From NCBI GenBank assembly GCA_934621485.1, contig CAKTUS010000056.1, forward strand, positions 1 through 16,910: a stretch of 16,910 nt of DNA, given 5' to 3'. Positions 1 through 7,476 of the stretch are shown piece after piece. The stretch's first letter is position 1, and each line of letters starts with the position of its first letter. Made by a program: the position numbers and the translations under genes. Source of the stretch: an uncultured Clostridia bacterium. Its GTDB lineage: Bacteria > Bacillota > Clostridia > Christensenellales > Aristaeellaceae. The notes below the pieces were generated by a model. It did no database searches. It was not told the origin of the DNA and saw only the letters and a list, made by a program, of their open reading frames with translations.

Positions 1-151
1 CACTTGCATATTGTCATCCCGGCAAAATACGGATACCTGTTCCCAAGTCAGCACAATTTACACGTTCCTATTGATGAAAGAACTGTATATGCGTGTGGTA
101 AATTTGAATGACGATGTCAATGCTGTTGGCCTGATGGCTTTCGGATAAGGC
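1..151 (+). other. Unresolved 3' end of an upstream gene or spacer
   Basis: Two plus-strand frames are open from the window edge. One ends at the TGA at 109-111 and the other at the TAA at 146-148. Both give plausible-looking short C-termini, and neither is recognisable. The stretch looks more AT-rich than the genes downstream. The next gene has its own promoter at 152-180, so whatever ends here is a separate unit. No terminator hairpin is evident before that promoter. I cannot decide which frame, if either, is coding. Confidence 0.25.
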
Positions 152-180
152 TTGACAGACGGCTGCTTGGCGGTTATGCT
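152..180 (+). promoter_or_regulatory. Sigma-A promoter for the epimerase operon
   Basis: TTGACA (152-157), a 17-bp spacer and TATGCT (175-180) form a near-consensus housekeeping promoter. The predicted start of transcription is near 187, about 54 bases before the TTG start codon at 241. It drives the epimerase and, with no terminator between them, the transglutaminase-like gene. Confidence 0.8.
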
Positions 181-240
181 GTACATACGTATTATTTGGT
201 TTTTTCTTGCTGGATTCAAATAGAAGCGGAGGCGTATGCT

Positions 241-1335
241 TTGAAAATTACCGAAATTCGTTTGGGAACCATTTCCGTGCCCCTGAGAGTGCCCTTCAAA
301 ACGGCGCTGCGCACCGTGAGCAGCGTGGAGGATGTGGTGGTGGAAATTCACACCAATACGGGCAATGTAGGCTATGGCGAAGCGCCGCCGACCGGCGTAA
401 TTACCGGGGACACCACCGGCGGCATCATCGGGGCCATTCAGGATCATATTGGAAAAGCCATTCTGGGCCGTGATGTGGACAACCTGGAGGATGTGCTTAA
501 ACTGGTGCAGGGCTGCGTGGTGCATAATACCAGCGCAAAGGCCGCTGTGGATATGGCCCTGTGGGATTTGTTCGGACAGCTGTACCGGATTCCCGTATAC
601 AAGCTGCTGGGCGGTGCGCGCAACAGTATCGTAACGGATATCACCATCAGCGTAAACGCCCCGGAAGAAATGGCTCGGGACGCTCTGAGCGCCGTCGCTC
701 GCGGTTACGACTGCTTGAAGGTGAAGGTGGGCTCCAACCCTGCCCTGGATGTGGAACGACTGGCCGCCGTGCGCAAGGCCGTTGGCGGCGACGTGTGCAT
801 CCGGATTGACGCCAACCAGGCTTGGCGGCCCAAGGAGGCGGTGCGCATCCTGAACCAGATGCAGGACAAGGGCTTGCAGATTGAGTTTGTGGAGCAGCCC
901 GTTGCAGCTCGCGACTTTGAGGGCCTCAAGTACGTAACCGAGCGAAGCTATGTGCCCGTTTTGGCGGATGAAAGCGTGTTTTCGCCGCAGGATGCGCTGA
1001 CCATTATGCACATGGGCGCAGCGGATTTGATTAACATCAAGCTGATGAAGTGCGGCGGCCTGTATAACGCTTTGAAGATTGCTTCCGCGGCTGAGGTGTA
1101 TGGCGTGGAGTGCATGATCGGCTGCATGCTGGAAGCCAAGATTTCTGTAAACGCGGCGGTGGAACTGGCCTGCGCGAAGAAAATCATCACCCGCATCGAT
1201 CTGGATGGTCCCGTGCTTTGCAGCGAAGACCCCGTTTTGGGCGGCGCTGTGTTTGAGGAAAAGCAAATTACCGTTTCCGATGCGCCCGGCATGGGGATCC
1301 GCGGAATTCAAACCGGCAAAATTCAGTATTTGTAA
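241..1335 (+). CDS. Dipeptide epimerase (L-Ala-D/L-Glu epimerase type, enolase superfamily)
   Basis: The product is a 364-residue mandelate racemase/muconate-lactonizing-type enzyme. The family epimerises the second residue of dipeptides, classically L-Ala-D-Glu released from murein, in the cytoplasm. Visible active-site elements are the KxK motif at residues 160-162 (catalytic Lys162), metal ligands Asp190, Glu218 (VEQP) and Asp243 (ADES), the second catalytic Lys267 (IKLMK), and DLD at 320-322. In L-Ala-D/L-Glu epimerases that DxD binds the dipeptide amino group. Length and spacing match the family almost residue for residue. I chose the TTG at 241 because GGAGG at 228-232 lies 8 bases before it; an upstream in-frame TTG at 196 has no ribosome site. 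The stop at 1333-1335 overlaps the next gene's Shine-Dalgarno, so the two are an operon. Exact dipeptide specificity cannot be read from sequence alone. Confidence 0.93.
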   Translation: MKITEIRLGTISVPLRVPFKTALRTVSSVEDVVVEIHTNTGNVGYGEAPPTGVITGDTTGGIIGAIQDHIGKAILGRDVDNLEDVLKLVQGCVVHNTSAKAAVDMALWDLFGQLYRIPVYKLLGGARNSIVTDITISVNAPEEMARDALSAVARGYDCLKVKVGSNPALDVERLAAVRKAVGGDVCIRIDANQAWRPKEAVRILNQMQDKGLQIEFVEQPVAARDFEGLKYVTERSYVPVLADESVFSPQDALTIMHMGAADLINIKLMKCGGLYNALKIASAAEVYGVECMIGCMLEAKISVNAAVELACAKKIITRIDLDGPVLCSEDPVLGGAVFEEKQITVSDAPGMGIRGIQTGKIQYL

Positions 1336-1347
1336 GGAGAAACGGTC

Positions 1348-2667
1348 ATGAATCAAAATCATGATTTTCAGTATTTGAATATCGGCCTGCCGGATGATAT
1401 TCTCCGCCATAAGCAGCATGGCAACCTGAAAGAAGCTGTGCGCTTGATTGATTTGCGCCTGGCGGATGAAAACACGCCCCCGGCTCTGGCAGCCTGCATG
1501 CGGGCCCAGCGCGAAATGATGCTTCGCCTGCCAAAGGACTATCCTTTCACCAAAAGCCAGGCTTTGGATGTGGCCCGCCGAGAAATTGCCGATTTTTCGG
1601 AAACGGAGTTTGATGCGCTGGTGGACGCCCGACGTATCAGTTGGGTCTATCTGGATGGGAAAATGCACTACTTCCGCCGTTTTTTTGAAACCCTGTGCGC
1701 TACCGAGGCGGAAATCGCCAGACGGGCCGGCCGGCCTATTCCCGGAACCGGCGAACGGGCCGAAGCCCTGGCTCAAGTGCGCAAAACGTTGAAAAAAGAG
1801 GGCGTTCTCAGTCAACGTATGCGTCTGGAAAAAACCATCCGCTATCCAGACGAGTCCTTTACGCCAGGCATGGAGCTGAAGGCTTATCTGCCGCTTCCCT
1901 GCGCCTGCGACGAGCAAAGCGACATTGACATTGAGAGCGTTTTCCCGAAAAACGGCGTAATTGCCCCGGAGGATGCGCCGCAGCGCACCGTTTGCTGGCA
2001 GGGCCGTTATCAGGAAAACCCCACCTTCCGAGTGACCTACTCCTTTACCCGCACAGCGGTATACCAAGACCTAAGCGTGGACAGGAGCGCCGCGGAGCAG
2101 CCGTTCTTCGATACGGAGGAGCAGCCTCCGCACATTGCGTTTACGCCCTACATTCGTTCCCTTTGCGCGCAGCTGAGCGAGGGGGCGAAAACTCCGCTGG
2201 AAAAAGCGCGCCGTTTTTACGACTACATTACCTTGAATATGCGCTATTCCTTTATGCCCCAGTACTTTGTGCTGGAAGATATCGCCGCTTCCTGCGCCCG
2301 CAACCTGACCGGCGACTGCGGCGTACTGGCGCTGCTGTTCATCACCCTTTGCCGCTGCGCGGGAATCCCGGCCCAGTGGCAGAGCGGCCTGGAGGTGGAG
2401 CCCGGCGGCAGCGGTTGCCACGATTGGGCCCGCTTCTATGTGGCGCCTTACGGCTGGCTGCTGGCGGATCCCTCCTACGGAGTTTCAGCGGCGCAACGCG
2501 GCGATGAGGACTGCCGTCAATTCTACTTTGGCAATATGGACCCCTGTCGGATGGCGGCCAACAGCGTTTTCCAGGCAGATTTCACGATTCCCATGGAAAC
2601 CTGGCGCGCTGACCCATGCGATAACCAAACCGGCGAGTGTGCCGCCTGTCGGGAGCAGTGCCCCTGA
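1348..2667 (+). CDS. Transglutaminase-like (papain-fold) domain protein, cytoplasmic
   Basis: The product is 439 residues. The C-terminal third carries a transglutaminase-core fold with the triad Cys324 (GDCG), His358 (CHDWARF) and Asp374 (ADPSYG). The spacing is typical of bacterial transglutaminase-like proteases and amidases. Residues 1-150 look helical and unassigned; about 165-270 look beta-rich, with the Tyr/Phe-rich strands often found before this core. There is no signal peptide or membrane segment, so it probably acts in the cytoplasm. The tail is Cys-rich, with four Cys in the last 16 residues. ATG follows AAGGAG (1334-1339) by 8 bases, and that site overlaps the epimerase stop codon. 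Family members are usually peptidases rather than cross-linking enzymes. Pairing with a dipeptide epimerase suggests a role in cutting muropeptides or other gamma-linked peptides; this is inference from context. Confidence 0.85.
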   Translation: MNQNHDFQYLNIGLPDDILRHKQHGNLKEAVRLIDLRLADENTPPALAACMRAQREMMLRLPKDYPFTKSQALDVARREIADFSETEFDALVDARRISWVYLDGKMHYFRRFFETLCATEAEIARRAGRPIPGTGERAEALAQVRKTLKKEGVLSQRMRLEKTIRYPDESFTPGMELKAYLPLPCACDEQSDIDIESVFPKNGVIAPEDAPQRTVCWQGRYQENPTFRVTYSFTRTAVYQDLSVDRSAAEQPFFDTEEQPPHIAFTPYIRSLCAQLSEGAKTPLEKARRFYDYITLNMRYSFMPQYFVLEDIAASCARNLTGDCGVLALLFITLCRCAGIPAQWQSGLEVEPGGSGCHDWARFYVAPYGWLLADPSYGVSAAQRGDEDCRQFYFGNMDPCRMAANSVFQADFTIPMETWRADPCDNQTGECAACREQCP

Positions 2668-2782
2668 ACCCCATCTTCCAAAGGCTGCTGAGTCTGCTTT
2701 CGCAGCTGCTTCCGGGGATTCCGGTGGCTGGCTTCGCGGATTTCAGGCCGCTTTGCAGAGGCAGGCAGCGAGTATGACGATA

Positions 2783-2835
2783 AGGGAGCCGGATTTTCTG
2801 TGCTTAGAAAATCCGGTTCCCTCTTTGTATTTTTT
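2783..2835 (+). terminator. Rho-independent terminator of the epimerase operon
   Basis: A 17-bp stem with one G-U pair (2783-2799 with 2806-2822) and a 6-base loop is followed by a T-rich tract ending in TTTTTT. It sits 115 bases after the stop codon of the transglutaminase-like gene. Confidence 0.85.
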
Positions 2836-3201
2836 GGAAAAAACAGCGGCGGAACCAGTGAAAACACGGGGCTTTTGCTTCCAGTTCATTGGGCCGAAAA
2901 AAGAAACGGCTTTCGGAAGCCAGGGAAACAAAAACAGCGGGGATGGAAAGGCCTGTGGACAGCCGGTAGGTGGAAACCTTTACGGTTTGTATCGCAACAG
3001 AGGTACAATCGTCCGTTTTCACAACGCCAGCGGCGTTTGCCGGTATCAGACCCTGCTGAGGCCGAAGCAAGCCTGTGCTCGGCTGCTTAATAAGGCAACG
3101 ATACGCTTGACGTCAATCCGCACTGCATTACATACAAGTCGTCCGTTCTCCGATGGGTATCAGGCTGTCAACCCATGCCCCCCGAAAGGAGCGTATGGCT
3201 G
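2836..3201. other. Gene-free spacer with small hairpins
   Basis: I see no supportable gene in this 366-bp stretch. It holds short inverted repeats: 3023-3028 with 3032-3037 (6-bp perfect stem, 3-base loop), and ATGGGT at 3153-3158 with ACCCAT at 3171-3176. The 9-mer TCGTCCGTT occurs twice, near 3008 and 3138. It lies downstream of two convergent units. No T-tract terminator is visible for the minus-strand DUF1836 gene. Confidence 0.5.
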
Positions 3202-3675
3202 TTAATCCTGGTGATAATTGCACAGAAAACGGTAGGTGGCGCATCGCACGGCACAGGTCATCCCCGAAGCCAGGGGCAGTTCCTTGGCCATCGTATCGAA
3301 GGCTTGGGCCTGCAATTCGCAAAAATGGTCATACAGGGCCTCGGCGCTTTGTCCCTCCTCAGGCGTCACCAGGCGCTTCATTCCCTCTGCCGACACCGCC
3401 TGTTTCAGCATGCAAATCATCAGCAGTTGGGATAATGCTTCGCGGTCGTATTTTTTATCCACCGGGCGGCGCACCAGTCCCAGCTTCACATAGTTGTTCA
3501 CCATGGCGCGGGTCAAAAAGTGTTCGCCTTCAGCATAAAGCGGGCTGCATTGGCGCTCAATGAAGGTAATCACCTGGTCCATGTACAAGCCCAGATCGGG
3601 AATTTGTTTCCAGGAAATGGGGGTGTAAGCCTGCAAACGCTTGGCAAAATCCAACTGGCGTTCTTGTTCAGTCAT
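3202..3675 (-). CDS. DUF1836 domain-containing protein
   Basis: The product is a 157-residue protein that I recognise as DUF1836, a family found mainly in Firmicutes with no established biochemical function. The N-terminal half contains the characteristic 'PDLGLYMDQV' and 'LTRAMVNNYVKLGLV' segments. The second resembles the recognition part of a MerR-like helix-turn-helix, followed by a tyrosine/arginine segment and 'LLMICMLKQ'. A DNA-binding role is often supposed for the family, but that is inference. The C-terminal half is helical. ATG follows a strong GGAGGAG ribosome site, read on the minus strand from about 3688. The gene has its own promoter (3697-3725) and stands divergent to the SGNH hydrolase. 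Being back to back with that gene could mean it regulates it, but nothing in the sequence shows this directly. Confidence 0.82.
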   Translation of the reverse strand: MTEQERQLDFAKRLQAYTPISWKQIPDLGLYMDQVITFIERQCSPLYAEGEHFLTRAMVNNYVKLGLVRRPVDKKYDREALSQLLMICMLKQAVSAEGMKRLVTPEEGQSAEALYDHFCELQAQAFDTMAKELPLASGMTCAVRCATYRFLCNYHQD

Positions 3676-3696
3676 GGTATCTCCTCCTGCTAGTTA

Positions 3697-3725
3697 AGTA
3701 TAACATGTTTTTGAATTTTAGGCAA
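3697..3725 (-). promoter_or_regulatory. Sigma-A promoter for the DUF1836 gene
   Basis: Read on the minus strand: TTGCCT (-35, 3720-3725), a 17-bp spacer and TATACT (-10, 3697-3702). Transcription should start about 15 bases before the ATG region, giving a very short leader containing the GGAGGAG site. Confidence 0.75.
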
Positions 3726-3743
3726 CACAGAATCAGTTCACGG

Positions 3744-3772
3744 TTGACAATCGTTTTCAGCTTAGGTATACT
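3744..3772 (+). promoter_or_regulatory. Sigma-A promoter for the SGNH hydrolase
   Basis: Perfect TTGACA (3744-3749), a 17-bp spacer and TATACT (3767-3772). The leader is about 30 bases and contains AAGGAG at 3795-3800. This is one of the best-matching promoters in the window, so strong constitutive expression is likely unless repressed. Its -35 lies 19 bp from the -35 of the divergent DUF1836 promoter. Confidence 0.85.
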
Positions 3773-3808
3773 AGTATCGAATACCAGATATCACAAGGAG
3801 AATATCTC

Positions 3809-4519
3809 ATGAACTATACAGAAATCCATATATGGGGAGACTCCGTAGCACGAGGCATTGTTTATAACCAGCCAAAACAGCGCTATGCAATTTCCAAGGA
3901 ACGCTGTACGAATCGCCTGCAACAGGCGTTCAGCTGCCCGGTGGTGAATCACGCCATGATGGGCGCAACCATTCGCGACGGCCAGGAAGCTTTTTCTCAC
4001 TTTTCCCCTGTACCCGGAGCGCTGTGCGCCATTGGTTACGGCGGCAACGACTGCGATCCTGATTGGGACGCCATGAGCATGGCGCCCGGGGCTGCGGTGC
4101 AGGCCCGGGTGCCGCTGGAAGAATACAAGACCCGTTTGACGGCCTTTGTGCAGGCAGTGCGCAGAGAAGGTATGATCCCGCTTCTGCTGACTCCGCTGCC
4201 CATTCACGCTCAGCGCTACTATGCCTGGGTGTGCAGGGAGCGCAACGCTAAAAATGTGCTGACCTCCCTGGGCGACCTGCACCACATTTACCGCTGGCAG
4301 GAGCGGTATGTACTGGCAATGTGGCATGTGGCGAAGGAGACCGGCTGCGAACTCATGGACTTACGAGAGCGCTTTCTGGCACTGGACGATTTCGACAGCT
4401 TGTATTGCCGTGACGGCATCCATCCCAGTGAAAAGGGCTATCAGGCTCTTTCACAAATCGTGCTGGACGAGGCGCGACTGGACAAGCAGGTTCCCTGGCG
4501 GGAAGCCGTCGGCGCATAG
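3809..4519 (+). CDS. SGNH/GDSL-family hydrolase (esterase/lipase-like)
   Basis: The product is 236 residues and carries all SGNH blocks: Gly10-Asp11-Ser12 (the nucleophile, block I), Gly52 (block II, MMGAT), GGND with Asn80 (block III), and Asp202-x-x-His205 in 'RDGIHPSEKGY' (block V). The family hydrolyses ester bonds, including acyl groups on sugars, lipids or small molecules. The substrate here cannot be told. There is no signal peptide, so it is probably cytoplasmic, which fits a deacetylase or acyl-esterase of an imported compound. ATG follows AAGGAG by 8 bases. It is monocistronic, with its own strong promoter and divergent from a DUF1836 gene. Confidence 0.9.
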   Translation: MNYTEIHIWGDSVARGIVYNQPKQRYAISKERCTNRLQQAFSCPVVNHAMMGATIRDGQEAFSHFSPVPGALCAIGYGGNDCDPDWDAMSMAPGAAVQARVPLEEYKTRLTAFVQAVRREGMIPLLLTPLPIHAQRYYAWVCRERNAKNVLTSLGDLHHIYRWQERYVLAMWHVAKETGCELMDLRERFLALDDFDSLYCRDGIHPSEKGYQALSQIVLDEARLDKQVPWREAVGA

Positions 4520-4731
4520 AATAAAGAAGTACGGTCAGACCGCTGACAAAGTCCCTTCTTCAAAAAAGGCATCCATAACCCCTGCAAAATCGCTCTGCAA
4601 CCCAACGAAAGAAAACGCATTCTCTCGCGTTATAGGCTAAAAATCAATCTGAGAGGCACAAAATGCCAGCGGTTTTGTAAGCCGTTTTTGTGATTCAACA
4701 ACCCAACCGTCAGAAAAAACCCATAGAAGAT

Positions 4732-4786
4732 TGCGCGCCCGTAAACAAGGCTACACTGGTTCGCAGGAAAAACATTGCAGCGCAAG
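4732..4786 (+). repeat. Dispersed intergenic repeat, copy A
   Basis: This 55-base stretch matches the reverse complement of 10874-10929 at about 44 of 56 aligned positions (hand alignment). The best block is the first 23 bases, which differ at two positions. Both copies lie in gene-free spacers, so shared protein coding does not explain the similarity. Confidence 0.6.
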
Positions 4787-4848
4787 GCTTAGGAGCTTCG
4801 CGCCTAAAACCCCGACAGGAGCAGCGCCTCCTGCGCCTCCACTTTTCT

Positions 4849-4877
4849 GGCGTTTCTTCAGCATATCTGAAAACGCC
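4849..4877. repeat. Inverted repeat (hairpin)
   Basis: GGCGTT (4849-4854) pairs with AACGCC (4872-4877). After a 2-base bulge, TTCAG (4857-4861) pairs with CTGAA (4867-4871) around the loop CATAT. No T-tract follows on either strand, so it is not an obvious terminator. Confidence 0.6.
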
Positions 4878-5051
4878 CGTCCGCCTGTGTGCTGCACATA
4901 ACGAAGGGAGCTTTTGCATTGGCCGGCCGCAGGTCAGCCCGGCGATACGATTCCCGCCAGGAATGCTACGGCCCCTCTAACCAGTCTGCCGAAAAATACC
5001 TGGGTGATGTTGGAGTACCACTGCCCTCCAGTTTTCGTTCCGAAACCCACG

Positions 5052-5079
5052 TGCATGCCGCCGGATTTGGCGGCATGCA
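5052..5079. repeat. Perfect 11-bp inverted repeat
   Basis: TGCATGCCGCC (5052-5062) and its exact reverse complement (5069-5079) flank a 6-base loop. No T-run follows on either strand, so it is not a classical terminator. It lies 10 bases after the 19-base segment (5028-5046) that recurs at 10834-10852. Confidence 0.7.
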
Positions 5080-5200
5080 AAGTGCGGTTCTCGGAGCAGG
5101 AACAGTCCGGCAGCAAAGAAAGCCTTCCGTTTGAGAGATTTGTAAATGTTCCTCCCACATCCGGCAAACCAGAAAAAAACAGACGTTTTATATCGTGGCG

Positions 5201-5209
5201 TGGTATGAT
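5201..5209 (+). promoter_or_regulatory. Probable extended -10 promoter for the EamA permease
   Basis: TGG followed by TATGAT (5204-5209) gives an extended -10 (TGn + hexamer). No good -35 is seen at 16-18 bp. It would start transcription near 5216, about 30 bases before the ATG. Confidence 0.5.
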
Positions 5210-5246
5210 AGCAGTGGCTGTTTGGCCGGAAAGAAGAGGATTGTTC

Positions 5247-6167
5247 ATGAAGAAACGTTCGCTGCGCGCCAGTCTTTTGCTGCTGCTCACCGCGCTTATT
5301 TGGGGCCTAGCCTTTGTCGCCCAGGACGTAGCGGCCGATACGCTGGGTCCTTTCACTTTTAACGGCGCGCGCATGCTTCTGGCGGCGGTAGCGCTGTTGC
5401 CGGTGGCGTGGTTTTCCGATCGTCGCGCTCAAAAAAACGGCACAGCCGACTGGCAGGGTACCGGCTCCGGCGTTCCCTTCAGGCGCATGCAGCCCGCTCA
5501 GCGCAAAACGCTGCTCATCGGCGGCGCGGCCTGCGGCGTTATGCTCACGCTGGGCAGCGTGTTTCAGCAGGCGGGCATCACCCTTGGTACCGGCGCAGGC
5601 AAGGCGGGATTTATCACCGCGCTGTATATCGTGCTGGTACCCCTATGCGGCCTGTTTTTGGGCAAGCGCCCGGGCAAGGCCATCTGGCTTGCGGTAGTCC
5701 TCAGCCTGGGCGGTCTGTATTTACTGTGCATCAGCAGCAGTCTGTCCATTGATCCAGGCGACGGGCTGCTCATGCTCAGCGCCCTGGCCTTTACCGGCGA
5801 TATTCTGGTTGTAGACTATTTTTCCACCCGCACCGACTGTGTAAAAATGAGTTGTCTGCAATTTTTCACCGGAGCCGTTCTTTGCATCCTTATGGCCCTG
5901 CTGCTGGAAAAACCCACCTGGACGGCGCTCAGCCAAAGCCTGATTCCCGTGCTGTATGCGGGCCTTCTGAGTTGTGCGGTGGGCTATACCCTGCAAATCA
6001 TCGGCCAGCGGGACGCCGACCCTACCGTGGCCTCCCTCATTATGTCGCTGGAAAGCGTGTTTGCCGTGCTGGCCGGATGGCTCATACTGGGAGACGCTTT
6101 ATCTCTGCGGGAATTTCTGGGCTGCGCCCTGATGATGGGCGGCATTGTGATTGCTCAATTGTTATAA
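5247..6167 (+). CDS. EamA / drug-metabolite transporter (DMT) superfamily permease
   Basis: The product is a 306-residue, very hydrophobic protein with about ten membrane segments in two EamA halves. The first half opens with the family-typical 'LIWGLAFVAQ'. The second ends with 'ASLIMSLESVFAVLAGWLILGD', where the Glu in the helix before the final hairpin is characteristic. A hydrophilic loop lies at about residues 58-86. The family exports or imports small metabolites such as amino acids; the substrate is unknown here. I chose ATG 5247 because AGAGGA at 5235-5240 precedes it at 6 bases. The frame is open back to about 4914, but that extension has no ribosome site and would put a non-membrane, Pro-rich segment before the first helix. 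The 3' end overlaps the convergent HAD gene by 13 bp. Confidence 0.9.
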   Translation: MKKRSLRASLLLLLTALIWGLAFVAQDVAADTLGPFTFNGARMLLAAVALLPVAWFSDRRAQKNGTADWQGTGSGVPFRRMQPAQRKTLLIGGAACGVMLTLGSVFQQAGITLGTGAGKAGFITALYIVLVPLCGLFLGKRPGKAIWLAVVLSLGGLYLLCISSSLSIDPGDGLLMLSALAFTGDILVVDYFSTRTDCVKMSCLQFFTGAVLCILMALLLEKPTWTALSQSLIPVLYAGLLSCAVGYTLQIIGQRDADPTVASLIMSLESVFAVLAGWLILGDALSLREFLGCALMMGGIVIAQLL

Positions 6168-6847
6168 GGCTGCAAAATCAGTTGCTCCGCCTGCTGATAG
6201 GTGCAGGCTGCATAGGTAGCGCCGTGGTCTTCCGGGACAGGCTTTCCGCCGGTAAACAGGATGCTGTCCACACCTGCGTTGCGCGCCGCGCCAATATCGG
6301 CGGTCATGCTGTCGCCCAGCAGCACGGCCTGCCACGGCTGTACCCGGGCCTTTTCCAATGCGGCCTGTACAATGCGGGCGTCCGGCTTTGCAAAGCCAAC
6401 TTCCTGGCTGATCACCACGCCGGAAAAAAGCGGGGCAAGGTCACACTTTTCCAACCGGTTCCGCTGCACTGAGGGCACGCCGTTCGTAACCAAATAAATG
6501 GGCATCCGTGCGCTGATTCGCTGACAAAACGCCTTGGCTCCCGGCAGTACAAAATGCTGCCGGGCCAGTTTTTGGGCAAAAAAGGCGCTCATGGCCTGCG
6601 CATCGGCGCAATAACCGGTTTCTCGCAAAAAGTCCTGAAAACGGTCTATGCATAGCTGGGGCTGTGTGGTTTCACCTCGCTCCAGCTTTTGCCATTGCAG
6701 CCGGTTCAAATGAGCATATAGCCGGGCGTTTTCCGTTGTGTCAGGGATACCGAAGGTTTGAAAGGTTTGGCTGATAGCCAACGCCTCGCCCCGGGAAAAA
6801 TCCAGCAGCGTGTCATCCAAATCGCACAATAGCACCCGATATTTCAT
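6155..6847 (-). CDS. HAD-family phosphatase, YjjG-like (noncanonical pyrimidine nucleotidase)
   Basis: The product is 230 residues with every HAD signature: the nucleophile and acid Asp9/Asp11 in 'CDLDDTLLDF', Thr121-Asn122 ('TNG', motif II), Lys154 ('KPD', motif III) and 'GDSMTADIGAARNAG' with Asp179 and Asp184 (motif IV). The C1 cap and the motif-IV wording fit the YjjG subgroup. YjjG dephosphorylates 5'-monophosphates, particularly damaged or noncanonical pyrimidine nucleotides. A general HAD-IA phosphatase is the alternative. The ATG overlaps the stop of the flavin-reductase-like gene (ATGA), so the two are translationally coupled. The 3' end overlaps the convergent permease gene by 13 bp. 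Confidence 0.87.
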   Translation of the reverse strand: MKYRVLLCDLDDTLLDFSRGEALAISQTFQTFGIPDTTENARLYAHLNRLQWQKLERGETTQPQLCIDRFQDFLRETGYCADAQAMSAFFAQKLARQHFVLPGAKAFCQRISARMPIYLVTNGVPSVQRNRLEKCDLAPLFSGVVISQEVGFAKPDARIVQAALEKARVQPWQAVLLGDSMTADIGAARNAGVDSILFTGGKPVPEDHGATYAACTYQQAEQLILQPYNN

Positions 6848-7464
6848 TTTTTTCTTCCTCCAAAGCCACGGCGGCTCAGCGCTTTGGGCGACGCCACCGA
6901 ATAGCCGAAAAAGCCCAGCGGCTTCCCAGTCGCATAGTATTTTCCGTGCACATAGCTCACCAGCTCCATAGCGCTTTCGTTAATGGACCCGTCTGGGGCA
7001 AAAAAGCAATCCTGTATGCAAACCTGCACAATGCGGGCCAAAAACAAGTCGTGGCTCCCCAGTTCCGTTATGGAATGAAGCTTGCAGCTCAAAAAAGCTG
7101 GCGCTTCCGCTACGGCAGGAGCGCTTTTCAACTCCGGAGCAGCCATCGGCGTTAAGCCGTTCTGCGCAAACTTATCCACATCCCGGCCGCTCTTTACCCC
7201 GCAGTAGTCCATGGCCCGGCACAGCTGCCGGCTGACCAGGTTCACGGTAAACTCGCCGGTTTCCAAAATGATGTCATGACTGTAGCGCTCTTTTCGTATG
7301 CTGACAGAAAGCATGGGAGGCCGGGTACACACAATGCCAGACCATGCAACGGTGATTAAATTGGGGCGGATTTTCTTTTCGGGGTTGGCGCACCCCAGCA
7401 TCACCGCCGGGATGGGCCCCAAATAGGTAGTGGGTCCAATGGCCCGAAAGGCACTTTTTTCCAT
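6844..7464 (-). CDS. Flavin reductase-like (FMN-binding split-barrel) protein
   Basis: The product is 206 residues. The N-terminal 'PAVMLGCANPEKKIRPNLITVAWSG' region and the 'PPMLSVSIRKERYSHDIILETGEFTVNLV' region are typical of the flavin-reductase-like domain, which binds FMN and either reduces flavin with NAD(P)H or holds it as a cofactor. The tail is Gly/Arg/Lys-rich ('RRGFGGRKK'). The electron partner is not encoded nearby. ATG follows a G-rich ribosome site (GGGGGA). It is the first gene of a two-gene operon with the HAD phosphatase and shares a ~50-bp divergent promoter region with the phosphoesterase. Confidence 0.86.
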   Translation of the reverse strand: MEKSAFRAIGPTTYLGPIPAVMLGCANPEKKIRPNLITVAWSGIVCTRPPMLSVSIRKERYSHDIILETGEFTVNLVSRQLCRAMDYCGVKSGRDVDKFAQNGLTPMAAPELKSAPAVAEAPAFLSCKLHSITELGSHDLFLARIVQVCIQDCFFAPDGSINESAMELVSYVHGKYYATGKPLGFFGYSVASPKALSRRGFGGRKK

Positions 7465-7476
7465 GGCAGTTCCCCC

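Larger units (their letters stand above)
4520..5200. other. Hairpin-rich non-coding spacer
   Basis: About 700 bp with no supportable gene. Frames that run through it lack ribosome sites and family-like sequence. It contains several clear inverted repeats: 4816-4821 with 4828-4833; 4849-4854 with 4872-4877 plus an inner stem at 4857-4861 with 4867-4871; and a perfect 11-bp stem at 5052-5062 with 5069-5079. It also holds two stretches similar to the 10740-11087 spacer, at 4732-4786 and 5028-5046. No good terminator was recognised directly after the SGNH hydrolase. It could be decayed mobile DNA, a repeat family or a structured RNA. Confidence 0.55.

Noticed and set aside
58..2067. Very long antisense frame (669 codons) opposite the epimerase and transglutaminase genes
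   Set aside because: Its translation is rich in His, Gln and Arg with no recognisable motif or ribosome site, and it mirrors two well-supported genes with intact active sites. It is a codon-bias shadow.
2438..3205. Plus-strand 255-codon frame running from the transglutaminase gene across the spacer
   Set aside because: It crosses a strong terminator, starts inside a real gene in another frame and resembles no family.
3153..3563. Plus-strand frame with GAAAGGAG before an ATG at 3194
   Set aside because: The ribosome-like site is attractive, but the frame runs antisense through the DUF1836 gene and its product is Arg/Pro/Ser-rich without domain features.
4914..5246. N-terminal extension of the EamA permease frame upstream of 5247
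   Set aside because: No ribosome site at the TTG, Pro/Cys-rich non-membrane sequence, and it covers an 11-bp hairpin and a promoter; ATG 5247 has a good site.
4934..5374. Minus-strand 146-codon frame in the hairpin-rich spacer
   Set aside because: Its middle reads somewhat protein-like, but its start lies inside the permease gene, no ribosome site is seen, and the region is made of inverted repeats.
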